Assembly: GCA_003214465.1 (NCBI GenBank)
Contig: QCLO01000005.1
Coordinates: forward strand, 1-64,000
Origin: Acidimicrobiales bacterium AG-414-N20
Lineage (GTDB): Bacteria > Actinomycetota > Acidimicrobiia > Acidimicrobiales > MedAcidi-G1
DNA: 64,000 nucleotides
Direction: 5' to 3'
The first letter of the stretch is position 1. Every line of letters starts with the position of its first letter. Positions 46,953-58,428 of the stretch are shown piece after piece. The notes under the pieces are model-generated. The model ran no database searches, had not been told where the DNA came from, and was given only the letters and a program-made list of their open reading frames with translations. Both the position numbers and the translations under genes were made by a program.

Positions 46953-47025
46953 AGCCCGCGCGGGGAATTGAACCCCGGACCTGTTCATTACGAATGAACC
47001 GCTCTGCCAACTGAGCTACACGGGC
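46953..47025 (-). tRNA. tRNA-Thr (anticodon CGT)
   Basis: A 73-base cloverleaf on the minus strand: acceptor GCCCGTG paired with CGCGGGC (one G-U), discriminator T, D-arm GCTCAGTTGGCAGAGC, anticodon stem GTTCA/TGAAC enclosing TTCGTAA, T-arm GGGGTTCAATTCCCC. With the TGT-anticodon gene at 31610 the window holds two Thr isoacceptors. CCA is not encoded. Confidence 0.95.
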
Positions 47026-47075
47026 GCAAATGCAATATTAGTATCGACAATTAAACATGAGACAAAAAAGTACTT

Positions 47076-49355
47076 CTAAGCTCTTTCTAAGGGCGCCCAA
47101 GCCAGTAAAAGCCTTTTTTCTCCCTTAGAAGAAAAAGAAATTACTGCTTCAGCCCTGTCTCCAGACCCGCTTACGCTCACTACTACACCCATACCCCACG
47201 CTTTATGTTTTACATCATCTCCAGGTTGTAAAGCCAACAAATGAGCTTCCGTTGACTTTGAATCTTTTTCAGTCTGATTTGTTCCTTTTCCGAAAATTCT
47301 TCCCGATGGCTCCTCAGAAGAAAATTGATCTGTGGAAATAAAATCCCATTCGTCTATATCCGAAAAACTTTCAGTTGAATTTCCGAAACTTCTAATACTT
47401 TTCCGCGACCCTTCACGTTGTATTAACCCATCTGGAATGTCATCTAAAAATCTACTAGGTGGGTTGTACTGAGTTTGACCGTGCAACATTCGACTCCAAG
47501 CGTTGCAAAGGTGAAGGATTTTTCTTGCTCTTGTAATTCCTACATAAGCTAGTCTTCGCTCTTCTTCCATTTGATCCGGGTCGCCCAAAGCTCGGACATG
47601 GGGGAAAATACCTTCCTCCATACCAAGTAAGAAAACAACTGGAAATTCAAGCCCTTTAGCAGCATGAAGTGTCATAAGTAAGACTTCTCCGTCACCCAAA
47701 TCAGAACTCTCATTTGGTATCTCATCAGTGTCTGCTACCAATCCAACCCGTTCCAAAAATTCAGAAATATCCGAAAATTCAGAAGCAGCGCCAACTAGTT
47801 CAGACAAATTTTCTAGACGGCCCTCAGCTTCGATCGTTCTCTCTTCTTCTAAATCACTTATGTACCCTGACTGTTCTAAAGAAAATTCAATTATGTCTGC
47901 AGGTCCAAGATCGAGACGAGATTGTGATTCCTCAAGTAAATTTAGAAAAGATTCAATTCCTTTCAGTGCTTTACCCGACACTCCAGCTTTGGAGGCGTCA
48001 AAGAGCGCTAGAAACAAATCAATTTGGTTTTTATCTGCCCATTCTTCTATCTTGCCTAACGAAGTATCCCCCACCCCACGTTTAGGAACATTAATCACGC
48101 GCCTAAGTGCAACTTCATCCAAAGGATTTACTGCTAAACGCAAATATGCAAGAGCGTCTCTAACTTCACGTCGATCGTAAAACCGTGTACCTCCAACAAC
48201 GCGATATGCCATACCTAAGCGATTTAATTGCTCTTCGACAGCTCGGCTCTGGGCGTTTGTACGATAAAAAATTGCAACATCAGACAGCCCTGAATACCCC
48301 GCTTTTTTATAGGAAATGATCTTTTCTGCAACCCAATTAGCTTCATCATCTTCATTGCTGGCTTGATACAGAACAATCGATTCGCCATCACCTTCTTCTG
48401 TCCATAGCTCCTTTGGTTGGCGACCAGAATTTCTGCTTATAACTTCATTTGCTGCATCAAGTATTGTTTGAGTTGATCTGTAGTTCTGATCCAAAACGAT
48501 TACCGTTGCGTCAGGAAAAGATTTTTCAAAATTAAGAATATTTCTTACATCTGCTCCTCTGAACTGATAAATCGATTGGTCACTATCACCTACTACACAA
48601 ATATTTCGGTGCTCGGCTGCCAGAAGGGAAACAAGTTCATTTTGAATCAAATTTGTGTCTTGATACTCATCTACCAGAACGTGTTTGAAACGGTTTTGCC
48701 ATTGACCCAAGACTGACTTATTTTTTCTAAAAAGAATCACCGTATTAAGCAACAAGTCATCAAAATCCATTGCACTTGCTCTCTTAAGTCTTGCTTGATA
48801 TTCAACGAAGATTTCGCTGACCTTCTGGTCATAAGGGTTTTCTGTACTATCTAAAAAATCATTTGGATTAATTCCCTCATTCTTCAAGCCCGAAATTTTC
48901 GATAATAAAGCTCGTGGAGGAAATCTTTTTAAATCAAAATTTAGATCTTTTATTACATGGCCCATCAAACGGGCAGCATCACCTTGATCATAAATTGTGA
49001 AATTTGGCGAAAATCCAATTTCATCTGATGCCTGTCGAAGAATTCGAACACATGCTGAATGGAAAGTTGAAACCCACATCTTGTCAGCTACGGGACCAAC
49101 AAGATCTACTACTCTGTGTCGCATCTCTTCTGCAGCCTTGTTTGTAAAAGTAATAGCAAGAATTTCAAAAGGTGAAACAGCTTTTTGATTAATTAAGTAA
49201 GCGATTCTGCTTGTTAACACTCGTGTTTTTCCAGAACCGGCCCCTGCTACTACAAGAAGTGGGCCACCTCCATGAGTTACGGCTTCTTTCTGAGCAGGAT
49301 TTAACTCGAGATTAAATTCTGCATGCTCTTCTTTACTTGAAAAAAGTTCACCCAC
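47076..49355 (-). CDS. pcrA: ATP-dependent DNA helicase PcrA/UvrD
   Basis: A 759-residue superfamily 1A helicase. Q motif LNPAQKEAV, motif I VVAGAGSGKTRVL, Ia ILAITFTNKAAEEMRHR, II VLVDEYQDTN, III VVGDSDQSIYQFRGAD, V/VI LMTLHAAKGLEFPVVF and RRLAYVGITRAR. Unwinds DNA in excision repair and removal of RecA or stalled polymerases. GTG start preceded by AGGGTG, within an inverted repeat listed separately. Confidence 0.94.
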   Translation of the reverse strand: MGELFSSKEEHAEFNLELNPAQKEAVTHGGGPLLVVAGAGSGKTRVLTSRIAYLINQKAVSPFEILAITFTNKAAEEMRHRVVDLVGPVADKMWVSTFHSACVRILRQASDEIGFSPNFTIYDQGDAARLMGHVIKDLNFDLKRFPPRALLSKISGLKNEGINPNDFLDSTENPYDQKVSEIFVEYQARLKRASAMDFDDLLLNTVILFRKNKSVLGQWQNRFKHVLVDEYQDTNLIQNELVSLLAAEHRNICVVGDSDQSIYQFRGADVRNILNFEKSFPDATVIVLDQNYRSTQTILDAANEVISRNSGRQPKELWTEEGDGESIVLYQASNEDDEANWVAEKIISYKKAGYSGLSDVAIFYRTNAQSRAVEEQLNRLGMAYRVVGGTRFYDRREVRDALAYLRLAVNPLDEVALRRVINVPKRGVGDTSLGKIEEWADKNQIDLFLALFDASKAGVSGKALKGIESFLNLLEESQSRLDLGPADIIEFSLEQSGYISDLEEERTIEAEGRLENLSELVGAASEFSDISEFLERVGLVADTDEIPNESSDLGDGEVLLMTLHAAKGLEFPVVFLLGMEEGIFPHVRALGDPDQMEEERRLAYVGITRARKILHLCNAWSRMLHGQTQYNPPSRFLDDIPDGLIQREGSRKSIRSFGNSTESFSDIDEWDFISTDQFSSEEPSGRIFGKGTNQTEKDSKSTEAHLLALQPGDDVKHKAWGMGVVVSVSGSGDRAEAVISFSSKGEKRLLLAWAPLERA

Positions 49356-49375
49356 AGAATCACCCTACTGTGGGT
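49350..49375. repeat. Perfect inverted repeat over the pcrA start codon
   Basis: ACCCACAG (49350-49357) and CTGTGGGT (49368-49375) are perfect 8-base arms around a 10-base loop. In the pcrA mRNA the GTG start codon is inside the 3' arm and the AGGGTG ribosome site is in the loop. It could be a protein operator or a translation-controlling hairpin; it does not match the actinobacterial LexA box. Confidence 0.6.
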
Positions 49376-49420
49376 ATGGGACTTACTCGGTTAAGACAAA
49401 TAATTAAGATGAGACTTCAA

Positions 49421-50242
49421 TTACCAAAGCTGATCTGTATAGCGATCGGTTCCAACTACTGTCGGAAAGAAAGGAGCGGCAAAAAATATTTTGCCCACGT
49501 CTGATGAATCAACTGCTTTCCCATATTCAATAAAACTGTCCCAGACTTCACGAGGATCATTTCCCATGAAGAAAAGCTGCATATACCGATTTTCACCTCC
49601 TGGTGAGGTGCCGAGGTCCATTGGCGCCTTACCAGTCATTTCATCCTGACCGGGAACTGGTTTCCACATAGAACAAGATTCTGCAGCACCAGATTTGAAT
49701 AAAGTCGATAAAGCACCGTTTTCTAACCAGTCTTCAAATTCAGAATTTTCTATTCCATGATTTCTCTCGATTGCAACTGAAACAAGACCCTTATATCCAT
49801 GATCTAACGCCAACTCCATAGGCACGGGGTTATCATCACGATAATAATTGCTCAAGTGATCGTACAAAGCCGTATGTGCGTGCTTACGTTCACTAAATCC
49901 ACGACCTTCGGCGTATAAACGTTGTACTTGTTGGGCTCCCCAGTTGAAATGGTCATCATGATGGCCCTTTTCAACCCAGTAGATAGCGAGGTATGAGCCA
50001 CTGTCCCAGGGGTTAGCGAGAGCATTGGTTTCATCTGCGGGGAGTCTAAAATCTTTCAATTCACGTGTAGATACCCATCTGCCTCCTGCGAAACAGTAGG
50101 GGCCGGTCATACATCCACCGTAGAAATGGTCACGTTCGTACCACCTGTTATATGCAACCTCATGGCCGGGGTTTGGGTCAACCAATGTGAAAAGCATGCT
50201 CCCAACTTTTAAGGGACGGTCAGTAGTTTTTTCTATTTTCAT
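49421..50242 (-). CDS. Uncharacterised protein, probable dimeric alpha/beta-barrel (EthD-like) fold
   Basis: A 273-residue soluble protein that I do not recognise as a characterised family. It begins with a ferredoxin-like strand and helix (KVGSMLFTLVDPN, VAYNRWYERDHFYGGCMTGP). A second similar half follows from about residue 140 (KGLVSVAIERNHGIENSEFEDWLENG). This resembles EthD/NIPSNAP-type alpha-beta barrels. Many His, Trp and Tyr residues suggest a small-molecule or haem pocket (inference). It lies between pcrA and guaA on the same strand. Confidence 0.5.
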   Translation of the reverse strand: MKIEKTTDRPLKVGSMLFTLVDPNPGHEVAYNRWYERDHFYGGCMTGPYCFAGGRWVSTRELKDFRLPADETNALANPWDSGSYLAIYWVEKGHHDDHFNWGAQQVQRLYAEGRGFSERKHAHTALYDHLSNYYRDDNPVPMELALDHGYKGLVSVAIERNHGIENSEFEDWLENGALSTLFKSGAAESCSMWKPVPGQDEMTGKAPMDLGTSPGGENRYMQLFFMGNDPREVWDSFIEYGKAVDSSDVGKIFFAAPFFPTVVGTDRYTDQLW

Positions 50243-50264
50243 CTAAATCAAATTTTCCCTTATT

Positions 50265-51827
50265 TCATTCCCACTCAATAGTTCCTGGTGGTTTAGAAGT
50301 CACGTCGTAAACAACTCTGTTAACACCTTCCACCTCATTAATGATTCGGCTGGAAATTCGTTCCAACAGATTATGTGGTAAACGTGCCCAATCAGCTGTC
50401 ATGGCATCTTCGCTAGTTACTGCTCTTATTATCACTGGGCGTGCATAAGTTCGTTCATCACCCATAACTCCTACTGAACGGATATCCGCTAAAACAGCGA
50501 ATGCTTGCCACACTTCTTCTTCTAAATCTGCTTTATCAATTTCTTCTCTGACTATAAGATCTGCAGCACGGACGGTTTCTACCGTTTCGCTATTTATCTC
50601 GCCAATAATTCTTACCGCTAATCCAGGTCCTGGGAAAGGTTGCCGTTTCACTATCTCGTCCGGTAGACCTAATTCTCTCCCAACTTCTCTTACTTCGTCT
50701 TTGAACAGATTCCTTAATGGTTCAATTAACTCAAAGTCCATGTCTTCAGGTAACCCACCGACGTTGTGATGGCTTTTTATTCGTGCGGCTTCGCTTGTCC
50801 CAGATTCAATAACGTCCGGGTACAGAGTGCCTTGCACGAGAAAATGTGCTTCTTCAATTTCTGCTGCTGCTTCTTCAAATAATCGAATAAATAACTCTCC
50901 TATGATTTTTCTCTTTTCTTCAGGGTCTACTACTCCTTTTAACTGCTCGAAAAATCTTTCGGCTGCTTGAATGTGAATGAGTTCAATACCTTGTGAACTT
51001 TCGAAAGTATCGATGACCTGTTGCGCTTCTCCTGCTCTCATCAACCCTGTATCTACGAAAACGCAAGTCAACTGATTACCAATTGCTTTATGCACTAAAG
51101 ACGCTGCTACAGCAGAATCAACTCCACCTGATAATCCACATATAGCTTTTTTGCGGCCAACTATTTCTTTTATTCCCGTAACCGAGGACTCAACTACTGA
51201 AGCCATGTTCCAATCATTTGGGCATTCACAAACATCGTGAATAAAACGTTTCAACAAATCTTGGCCGCAAGGGGTGTGGTGAACTTCAGGATGAAATTGA
51301 ACCCCAAAAAGACCCTTTTTGGGTTCTTCAAAAACGGCTACGGGGGAACCGTCTGATGACGCAGTTACTTTAGCTCCTTCTGGTGGACTCGTTATCGAAT
51401 CAAAATGGCTCATCCACACTTGTTGTGTAGAAGTTTCGATACCTGATAGGAGAATTCCGGTTTCATTTACATTCACTACTGTTCTTCCGTACTCTCCTTT
51501 TTCGTTCCCTTCGACTGAACCACCGTTTTGTTGAGCTATTAACTGTGCTCCGTAACAAATGCCAAGAATAGGAACTCCAAGAGCGTATATTGCTGGATCG
51601 ATTTTGGGGGCTCCTTTTACGTTTACAGACGTGGGCCCACCAGAAAAAATGATTCCTGAAGGTTTAAGCTCAGCAAAATTTTCTGCATCTAATTCATGCG
51701 AAACTATTTCACTGTAAACATTGGATTCCCTAACTCGGCGTGCGATAAGTTGCGCATACTGTGCACCGAAGTCAACAACCAAAATCCGTTTGTCTGACTC
51801 AGCAGTGCCAAAAAGATTAGCACTCAT
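50265..51827 (-). CDS. guaA: GMP synthase (glutamine-hydrolysing)
   Basis: A 520-residue enzyme. The N-terminal class I glutamine amidotransferase has the nucleophile in [10 protein letters not shown] and the catalytic His/Glu in [11 protein letters not shown]. The ATP-PPase domain has the P-loop [14 protein letters not shown], and the C-terminal dimerisation domain ends KPPGTIEWE. Converts XMP to GMP. Two bases separate it from the decarboxylase gene upstream. Confidence 0.96.
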   Translation of the reverse strand: MSANLFGTAESDKRILVVDFGAQYAQLIARRVRESNVYSEIVSHELDAENFAELKPSGIIFSGGPTSVNVKGAPKIDPAIYALGVPILGICYGAQLIAQQNGGSVEGNEKGEYGRTVVNVNETGILLSGIETSTQQVWMSHFDSITSPPEGAKVTASSDGSPVAVFEEPKKGLFGVQFHPEVHHTPCGQDLLKRFIHDVCECPNDWNMASVVESSVTGIKEIVGRKKAICGLSGGVDSAVAASLVHKAIGNQLTCVFVDTGLMRAGEAQQVIDTFESSQGIELIHIQAAERFFEQLKGVVDPEEKRKIIGELFIRLFEEAAAEIEEAHFLVQGTLYPDVIESGTSEAARIKSHHNVGGLPEDMDFELIEPLRNLFKDEVREVGRELGLPDEIVKRQPFPGPGLAVRIIGEINSETVETVRAADLIVREEIDKADLEEEVWQAFAVLADIRSVGVMGDERTYARPVIIRAVTSEDAMTADWARLPHNLLERISSRIINEVEGVNRVVYDVTSKPPGTIEWE

Positions 51828-51829
51828 AG

Positions 51830-53242
51830 TTAACCAAGAATTTCATCAATTAATTCTGAAACCCTTTCTACATGAGTCGACGTAGTCCATGTACCCCCAA
51901 CTGATAAGCGTAGAACATGTTTGTCGTCTAACACTGTGTGAGTGAGCATCATTTCACCTGTTGAGTTCAACGCTTCTTGTAATGCTTTTGTGGCATCATC
52001 ACCATCTATATGACTAAAACACACAAGTGAAAGTGAAACTGGAGCGGCTAAAACTAGTTTCGGGTGATCAGATACGCGGTCAGCAAAACTTTCAGCCGCT
52101 TCTACGTGGTGTCTTATGTGTGACCTTAAACCTTCAGCCCCGTAACTTCGCAAAACAAACCAGAGCTTTAAAGACCGGAACCTTCTACCTAATGGAACCT
52201 GCCAATCTCTATAATCAATAACTTCACCGGCTTCACTTGCAGGATTTCTTAAATACTCCGGCACTATCGAAAGCGAATCAACTAGTGGTTTTGAATCCGC
52301 CACATAAAAAGCTGTGCAATCAAAATTAGTTAAAAGCCATTTGTGAGGATTGAAAGCATAGCTATCTGCTTTTTCGATTCCTTCTAACAAACCACGATAT
52401 TCTGGGCACACCGCAGCGGATCCAGCCCATGCTGCATCTACATGGAGCCAAGCACCTTCCTTGTTAGCAATTTCAGCTATAGATGATATTGGATCAATCG
52501 CTCCTGATGAAGTGGTACCAATGGTCGCTGATATGAAACAAGGGGTCAAACCGTTTTCTTTGTCTTCATTTATCAATCTTTGCAATTCTTCTGAATCCAT
52601 CGCAAAGTTTTCATCAACTTCTACTTTCCTTAGTTGATCGGGAGAGAAACCAGCGATTTTTATATCTTTCTCAATCGATGAATGAGCCTGAGTAGACGTA
52701 TAAGCAACAAGTTTTGGAAGTTCTGGAGCTCCTCCTGAACGATCACGCGCCGCTAAAATAGCGCATAACGTAGCAGACGATGCAGAATCTTGAATAACAC
52801 CACCACCTTTTCCATCTGATCTGAAGCAATCAGGTAAACCGCAGAGATCCAAAAGCCAGTCAAGCATATGGGTTTCGAGTTCCGTAGCAGCTGGGCTAGT
52901 TGACCAGAGCATGCCATTAATGCCGAATCCGGCTGAAAGTAGTTCTCCTAATATTGCTGGTGCTGAAGAATTACAAGAGAAGTAACCAAAGAAACCTGGA
53001 TGTTGCCAGTGAGTGATAGCCGGCGCAATAAGGCTATTTACGTCATCTAATAGATCAGTGAAAGGTTCAGGTGCTTCAGGGGCTCTTTCTGGTAACGATG
53101 CTCTTACATCGCCTGGCCTTACATCAGGAGTAACTGGTCGTTCTTCTAGATGCTCAATGTAATCGGCAATCCAATCAATCGTCGAATGGCCCATTTCTCT
53201 GAACTCATCCGAAGTGAAATGTTTTGGAGGTTTTGTTGTCAC
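51830..53242 (-). CDS. PLP-dependent aromatic-L-amino-acid decarboxylase family protein
   Basis: A 470-residue group II decarboxylase. The PLP lysine is in [16 protein letters not shown] and the cofactor Asp in [20 protein letters not shown]. The N-terminal [20 protein letters not shown] is the typical AADC substrate-binding block. Likely substrates are Tyr, Trp, Phe or DOPA; specificity is not resolvable by eye. The GTG start shares its G with the stop of the Nudix gene upstream. Confidence 0.88.
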   Translation of the reverse strand: MTTKPPKHFTSDEFREMGHSTIDWIADYIEHLEERPVTPDVRPGDVRASLPERAPEAPEPFTDLLDDVNSLIAPAITHWQHPGFFGYFSCNSSAPAILGELLSAGFGINGMLWSTSPAATELETHMLDWLLDLCGLPDCFRSDGKGGGVIQDSASSATLCAILAARDRSGGAPELPKLVAYTSTQAHSSIEKDIKIAGFSPDQLRKVEVDENFAMDSEELQRLINEDKENGLTPCFISATIGTTSSGAIDPISSIAEIANKEGAWLHVDAAWAGSAAVCPEYRGLLEGIEKADSYAFNPHKWLLTNFDCTAFYVADSKPLVDSLSIVPEYLRNPASEAGEVIDYRDWQVPLGRRFRSLKLWFVLRSYGAEGLRSHIRHHVEAAESFADRVSDHPKLVLAAPVSLSLVCFSHIDGDDATKALQEALNSTGEMMLTHTVLDDKHVLRLSVGGTWTTSTHVERVSELIDEILG

Positions 53243-53973
53243 TAAAATTTATTCCCTTCTTTAGATTCTTCTTTAGGAAATCTTCCATAATTGTCCGATA
53301 ATCCTAAGGAAAGGGTCAAAAGTTGGCGAATCATCAAAGCAGTTGCTCCCCAGACAGTATCACCCTCGAGTTCAAAGAATGTAATAGAAACCCAGCCATT
53401 AGGAAGTTCCCACTCTTCTTCGCGCCAAACTTCATCTAAGAGAAGTTCAGTCATTGGTACATGTATTACTTTTTCAACTTCAGAGGTATTTGGATCTAGG
53501 TCCGGTCTTTCAGGAAGAATCGTTACGAAAGGATGTATAAGACTTCTACTGCCTACTGTAACTATCGGGTCTAATCTTCCAAGAGGTTTTAGTCCTTCTG
53601 TTTTAATTCCGATTTCTTCATTAGATTCGCGACATGCAGTTGCCCATAAATCAAAGTCTGAATCTTCAACACGACCTCCTGGGAAAGAAACCTCATGTCT
53701 ATGAGAGCTAAGATTTGGTGACCGTCTAGTAAGTATTAGATGCGGCTCATGCTCATCATAAATACATACAAGTACTGCAGCATCCCGCTCTTCGCCTGTT
53801 GGTATTCTTCCTCTGATACCAGAAGGCACACGGTTTGTTAATGCTTTTACGACTTGGGTAATTTCAATTTTTCTATTTTGAGATTCGAACCACGGTGAGG
53901 ATTCTCCTAAGCGCCATGACTTTGGACGTGGAATGACTTGTATTCCACCACGCTGGCTTTTTTGTGCTTCCAT
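53242..53973 (-). CDS. CoA pyrophosphatase-type Nudix hydrolase (NudL-like)
   Basis: About 243 residues. The Nudix/UPF0035 region reads SSHRHEVSFPGGRVEDSDF followed by TACRESNEEIGI, combining the NudL-type upstream signature (LSSHxxxVSFPGG) with the REXXEE helix. It probably cleaves CoA or similar pyrophosphates. ATG at 53973 follows AAGG. Located downstream of the groEL terminator. Confidence 0.85.
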   Translation of the reverse strand: MEAQKSQRGGIQVIPRPKSWRLGESSPWFESQNRKIEITQVVKALTNRVPSGIRGRIPTGEERDAAVLVCIYDEHEPHLILTRRSPNLSSHRHEVSFPGGRVEDSDFDLWATACRESNEEIGIKTEGLKPLGRLDPIVTVGSRSLIHPFVTILPERPDLDPNTSEVEKVIHVPMTELLLDEVWREEEWELPNGWVSITFFELEGDTVWGATALMIRQLLTLSLGLSDNYGRFPKEESKEGNKF

Positions 53974-54002
53974 CAATCAAGACTACCTTCGCTATAAAAC
54001 AC

Positions 54003-54030
54003 TTCTGGCCGGGCTTTTGCCCGGCCAGAA
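54003..54030 (-). terminator. Rho-independent terminator of groESL
   Basis: A perfect 12-bp stem (TTCTGGCCGGGC / GCCCGGCCAGAA) with a 4-base loop lies about 20 bases past the groEL stop. On the minus strand it is followed by GTGTTTTATA. It is the only strong GC-rich intrinsic terminator I could see in the window, consistent with insulating a highly expressed unit. Confidence 0.88.
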
Positions 54031-54051
54031 ATAAAACAGTAATAAAAACTG

Positions 54052-56000
<1,949 letters not shown>

Positions 56001-56063
56001 AGAAAACTCCGATTCTTTGTTTCTTAGAAACGCCAAAACTTATTAATTTTACAACAATTATTT

Positions 56064-56090
56064 TTGGCAGTCTCTTTATTCGACTGCTAA
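56064..56090 (-). promoter_or_regulatory. CIRCE-like HrcA operator upstream of groES
   Basis: On the minus strand: TTAGCAGTC, nine bases, GACTGCCAA. Against classical TTAGCACTC-N9-GAGTGCTAA, both arms carry the compensating C/G swap (AGTC/GACT), keeping the palindrome intact. The left arm is identical to that of the orphan groEL site. Confidence 0.82.
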
Positions 56091-56119
56091 CGATACGTCT
56101 AAAATGTGTGTAATTCCAA
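56090..56119 (-). promoter_or_regulatory. Candidate groESL promoter
   Basis: Minus-strand TTGGAA (56114-56119) and TATCGT (56090-56095) are 18 bases apart and abut the CIRCE-like operator, so a repressor bound there would block initiation. The boxes are imperfect and no start site is known. Confidence 0.35.
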
Positions 56120-56127
56120 CATTTTTA

Positions 56128-56159
56128 ACCTGTTTATAACGCAAATTTCACCTGTTTAT
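56128..56159. repeat. Direct repeat ACCTGTTTAT upstream of the groESL promoter
   Basis: ACCTGTTTAT occurs at 56128-56137 and 56150-56159, 22 bases apart (about two helical turns). Both copies are followed two bases later by CGC. Position just upstream of the candidate promoter suggests paired regulator sites. The regulator is unknown. Confidence 0.55.
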
Positions 56160-56182
56160 GGCGCGAAACTTGTGTATTAGCC

Positions 56183-57205
56183 TTAAACCAAGCCTAAATT
56201 CGGGTCTACACCTGTATTTAGCGGGCTAGGACCCATTTTTTTAAGCCTCCAGTATCCTGCTGCTGCGACCATGGCGGCATTGTCTGTACACATGGCTCTT
56301 GAGGGAAGACATCCTTTTACCCCTGCTGAATCGCAAACTTCCAAAAATCTCTCACGCAAACGCGAGTTTGCTGCTACCCCACCACCAAGACATGCTGCCT
56401 CAACTCCCGTCGATTCAAGCGCCCATTTAAGTTTGGTAACTAATGCATCTACGACTGCTTCTTGAAAAGATGCCACAACGTCTTCTGTAGCAACATCAGG
56501 ATTTGAGCGAACATGATTCACTACAGCTGTTTTTAGACCACTAAAAGAAAAAGCAAACTTTCTATCGTCAGGTAAAGTCGCGGGATTTTCTTGTACTAAA
56601 GAACGTGGATATTGAAAGGCTGACCTATCCCCCTCTAAAGCTAAATTATCAATGGCTGGACCACCCGGATAACCAAGACCTAAATATCTGGCTACTTTGT
56701 CAAAAGCCTCTCCAGCAGCGTCATCAAGTGTTGAACCCAACACACGATATTTTCCTTGTTCTTCCATCAAGACAAGTAATGTATGACCTCCAGAAACGAG
56801 TAAAAAAACAAGTGGCAATTGAAGGTCCGGGTCTTCTAAAAAAGATGCGTACAAATGTGCCTCTAGATGATTAACTGCGATAAATGGAACATCCCAGACC
56901 ATAGCTAAAGCTTTGGCGGCGCTAACTCCAACTAATAATGATCCAACAAGACCAGGACCCGATGTTGCTGCAACTGCTTCAATTTCATCTCCTTCCACTC
57001 CTGAAGCGACCAAAGCTTCTGCAACTACTGGAACTATCAAATCGACATGTGCCCTACTAGCTATTTCAGGTACCACACCACCGAATCTTTCATGTAATTG
57101 AACCTGGCTACTTACTATTGAAGAACGTATCAATTTAGAAGATTCCACCACTGCCGCCGCAGTTTCGTCGCATGAGGTTTCAATACCCAATATAAGATCA
57201 GTCAT
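56183..57205 (-). CDS. tsaD: tRNA threonylcarbamoyladenosine transferase TsaD
   Basis: A 340-residue ASKHA-fold enzyme of t6A synthesis. The N-terminal phosphate motif is LGIETSCDETAAAVV, the metal-binding motif is NHLEAHLYAS (HxxxH), and the ATP region is LGYPGGPAIDNLA. It works with TsaB and TsaE encoded just upstream. It overlaps rimI by 8 bases (ATGACTGA). Confidence 0.95.
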   Translation of the reverse strand: MTDLILGIETSCDETAAAVVESSKLIRSSIVSSQVQLHERFGGVVPEIASRAHVDLIVPVVAEALVASGVEGDEIEAVAATSGPGLVGSLLVGVSAAKALAMVWDVPFIAVNHLEAHLYASFLEDPDLQLPLVFLLVSGGHTLLVLMEEQGKYRVLGSTLDDAAGEAFDKVARYLGLGYPGGPAIDNLALEGDRSAFQYPRSLVQENPATLPDDRKFAFSFSGLKTAVVNHVRSNPDVATEDVVASFQEAVVDALVTKLKWALESTGVEAACLGGGVAANSRLRERFLEVCDSAGVKGCLPSRAMCTDNAAMVAAAGYWRLKKMGPSPLNTGVDPNLGLV

Positions 57206-57728
57206 TTTTTACCCCTTCGAGCAGAAACTTTCTATTAGTCTCTTCAATAGTTTCTTGGAGCCTCTCATCAAATAGATCACTTAACCACATAATCAAAGCA
57301 TCTTCACTCGTATCACTGTAATAATTTGGTCGAATCCCAGCAGGTGCGAAACCGAACTTTTGATACAAACTCTGCGCTTTTAAATTACCAACTCTTACCT
57401 CAAGAGTGATTGCTACGAGATTTAAGGAAATTGCAGAACTACAAAGATCTGCTAATAATAAACTTCCTAATCCAGAACCCTGATTATTGGGGTTTACTGC
57501 CATTGTGCTTACATGCCCTTCGTCATGAATTCGCATCAAACCAGCGTGTCCTATTATTACCCCTGCTTTCTCTATTACTCGGTGCGAACACTTTTCAGAG
57601 CATAGTTGTTGGCGTAAAAAACTAGGAGACCATGTAGTCGAAAAAACTGAGTCGTCAATTGACAATATTTTTCCAACATCGTCTTCGACAGCGTCTCTAA
57701 TCTCTATTTTCCCAACCATTACGCTCAT
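57198..57728 (-). CDS. rimI: Ribosomal protein alanine acetyltransferase-like GNAT
   Basis: About 176 residues. The GNAT acetyl-CoA motif is MAVNPNNQGSGLGSLLLADL, followed by VRVGNLKAQSLYQKFGF. Placement between tsaB and tsaD is the standard location of RimI. ATG at 57728 overlaps the tsaB stop (ATGA); the longer N-terminus is unlikely. The actual target may be S18 or another N-terminus. Confidence 0.85.
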   Translation of the reverse strand: MSVMVGKIEIRDAVEDDVGKILSIDDSVFSTTWSPSFLRQQLCSEKCSHRVIEKAGVIIGHAGLMRIHDEGHVSTMAVNPNNQGSGLGSLLLADLCSSAISLNLVAITLEVRVGNLKAQSLYQKFGFAPAGIRPNYYSDTSEDALIMWLSDLFDERLQETIEETNRKFLLEGVKND

Positions 57729-58426
57729 TTCGAATCGTTTCGACTTGACCAATTAATTTCTGCATCAGGTTTACGCAAATAAATTGGTTCAAGATCCCAG
57801 GGCTGTACGAACTCTTCACGCATTGCACGAGCATGAGCAAGTTGAACCATCGCTCTTGCACTGGGATGCGCCAATCCTTGTTCTGCTAGTTCCACTCTCC
57901 CAAGACCCTCGAAAAACTCTGCATAACGAAGTGCCCCATCTCCCACCAATAAACTTGGCTCATCGAAAGTTTGAATTTCTGCAGCCAAGTCTTCTGCTGT
58001 GCAAACATTTGCATCACGTACTCTTTGAATACCTCCTGGAACTCGGCGGAACAAGGCAGTGAATAACTCTCCTCGTCTTGCATCCATCGCCGTAACAATT
58101 AACCGGCTTGTCCATCTGGCTGGAAAAGCAAGTAAGTCTAAACTTGAAATACCAATTACCGGCAAGGTCAAAGCGTGTGCGATAGAAATTGCTGTCGCTA
58201 TACCCACCCTCAATCCTGTGAACAGACCAGGTCCGACATCAACTGCAATAGCGCCAAGTTCAGAATAATTAATTCCAGCCTGTTCTCTAATAAAAGCTAT
58301 TTGCGGAGAAATACTTTCTGCATGTCTACCCTGAATACCGCTGTGTGCTGATGCGAGTACACCCTCATGACCTCCAATTGCACAACCCGCTTGAGAGCTT
58401 GCAGTTTCAATGGCAAGAATCAACAT
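57725..58426 (-). CDS. tsaB: tRNA threonylcarbamoyladenosine biosynthesis protein TsaB
   Basis: A 233-residue inactive TsaD paralogue that scaffolds the t6A complex. N-terminal LILAIETASSQAGCAIGG, DVGPGLFTGLRVGIATAISIAH and MDARRGELFTALFR are characteristic. It lacks the metal-binding His pair of TsaD, as expected. Two bases separate it from tsaE. Confidence 0.9.
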   Translation of the reverse strand: MLILAIETASSQAGCAIGGHEGVLASAHSGIQGRHAESISPQIAFIREQAGINYSELGAIAVDVGPGLFTGLRVGIATAISIAHALTLPVIGISSLDLLAFPARWTSRLIVTAMDARRGELFTALFRRVPGGIQRVRDANVCTAEDLAAEIQTFDEPSLLVGDGALRYAEFFEGLGRVELAEQGLAHPSARAMVQLAHARAMREEFVQPWDLEPIYLRKPDAEINWSSRNDSK

Positions 58427-58428
58427 CG

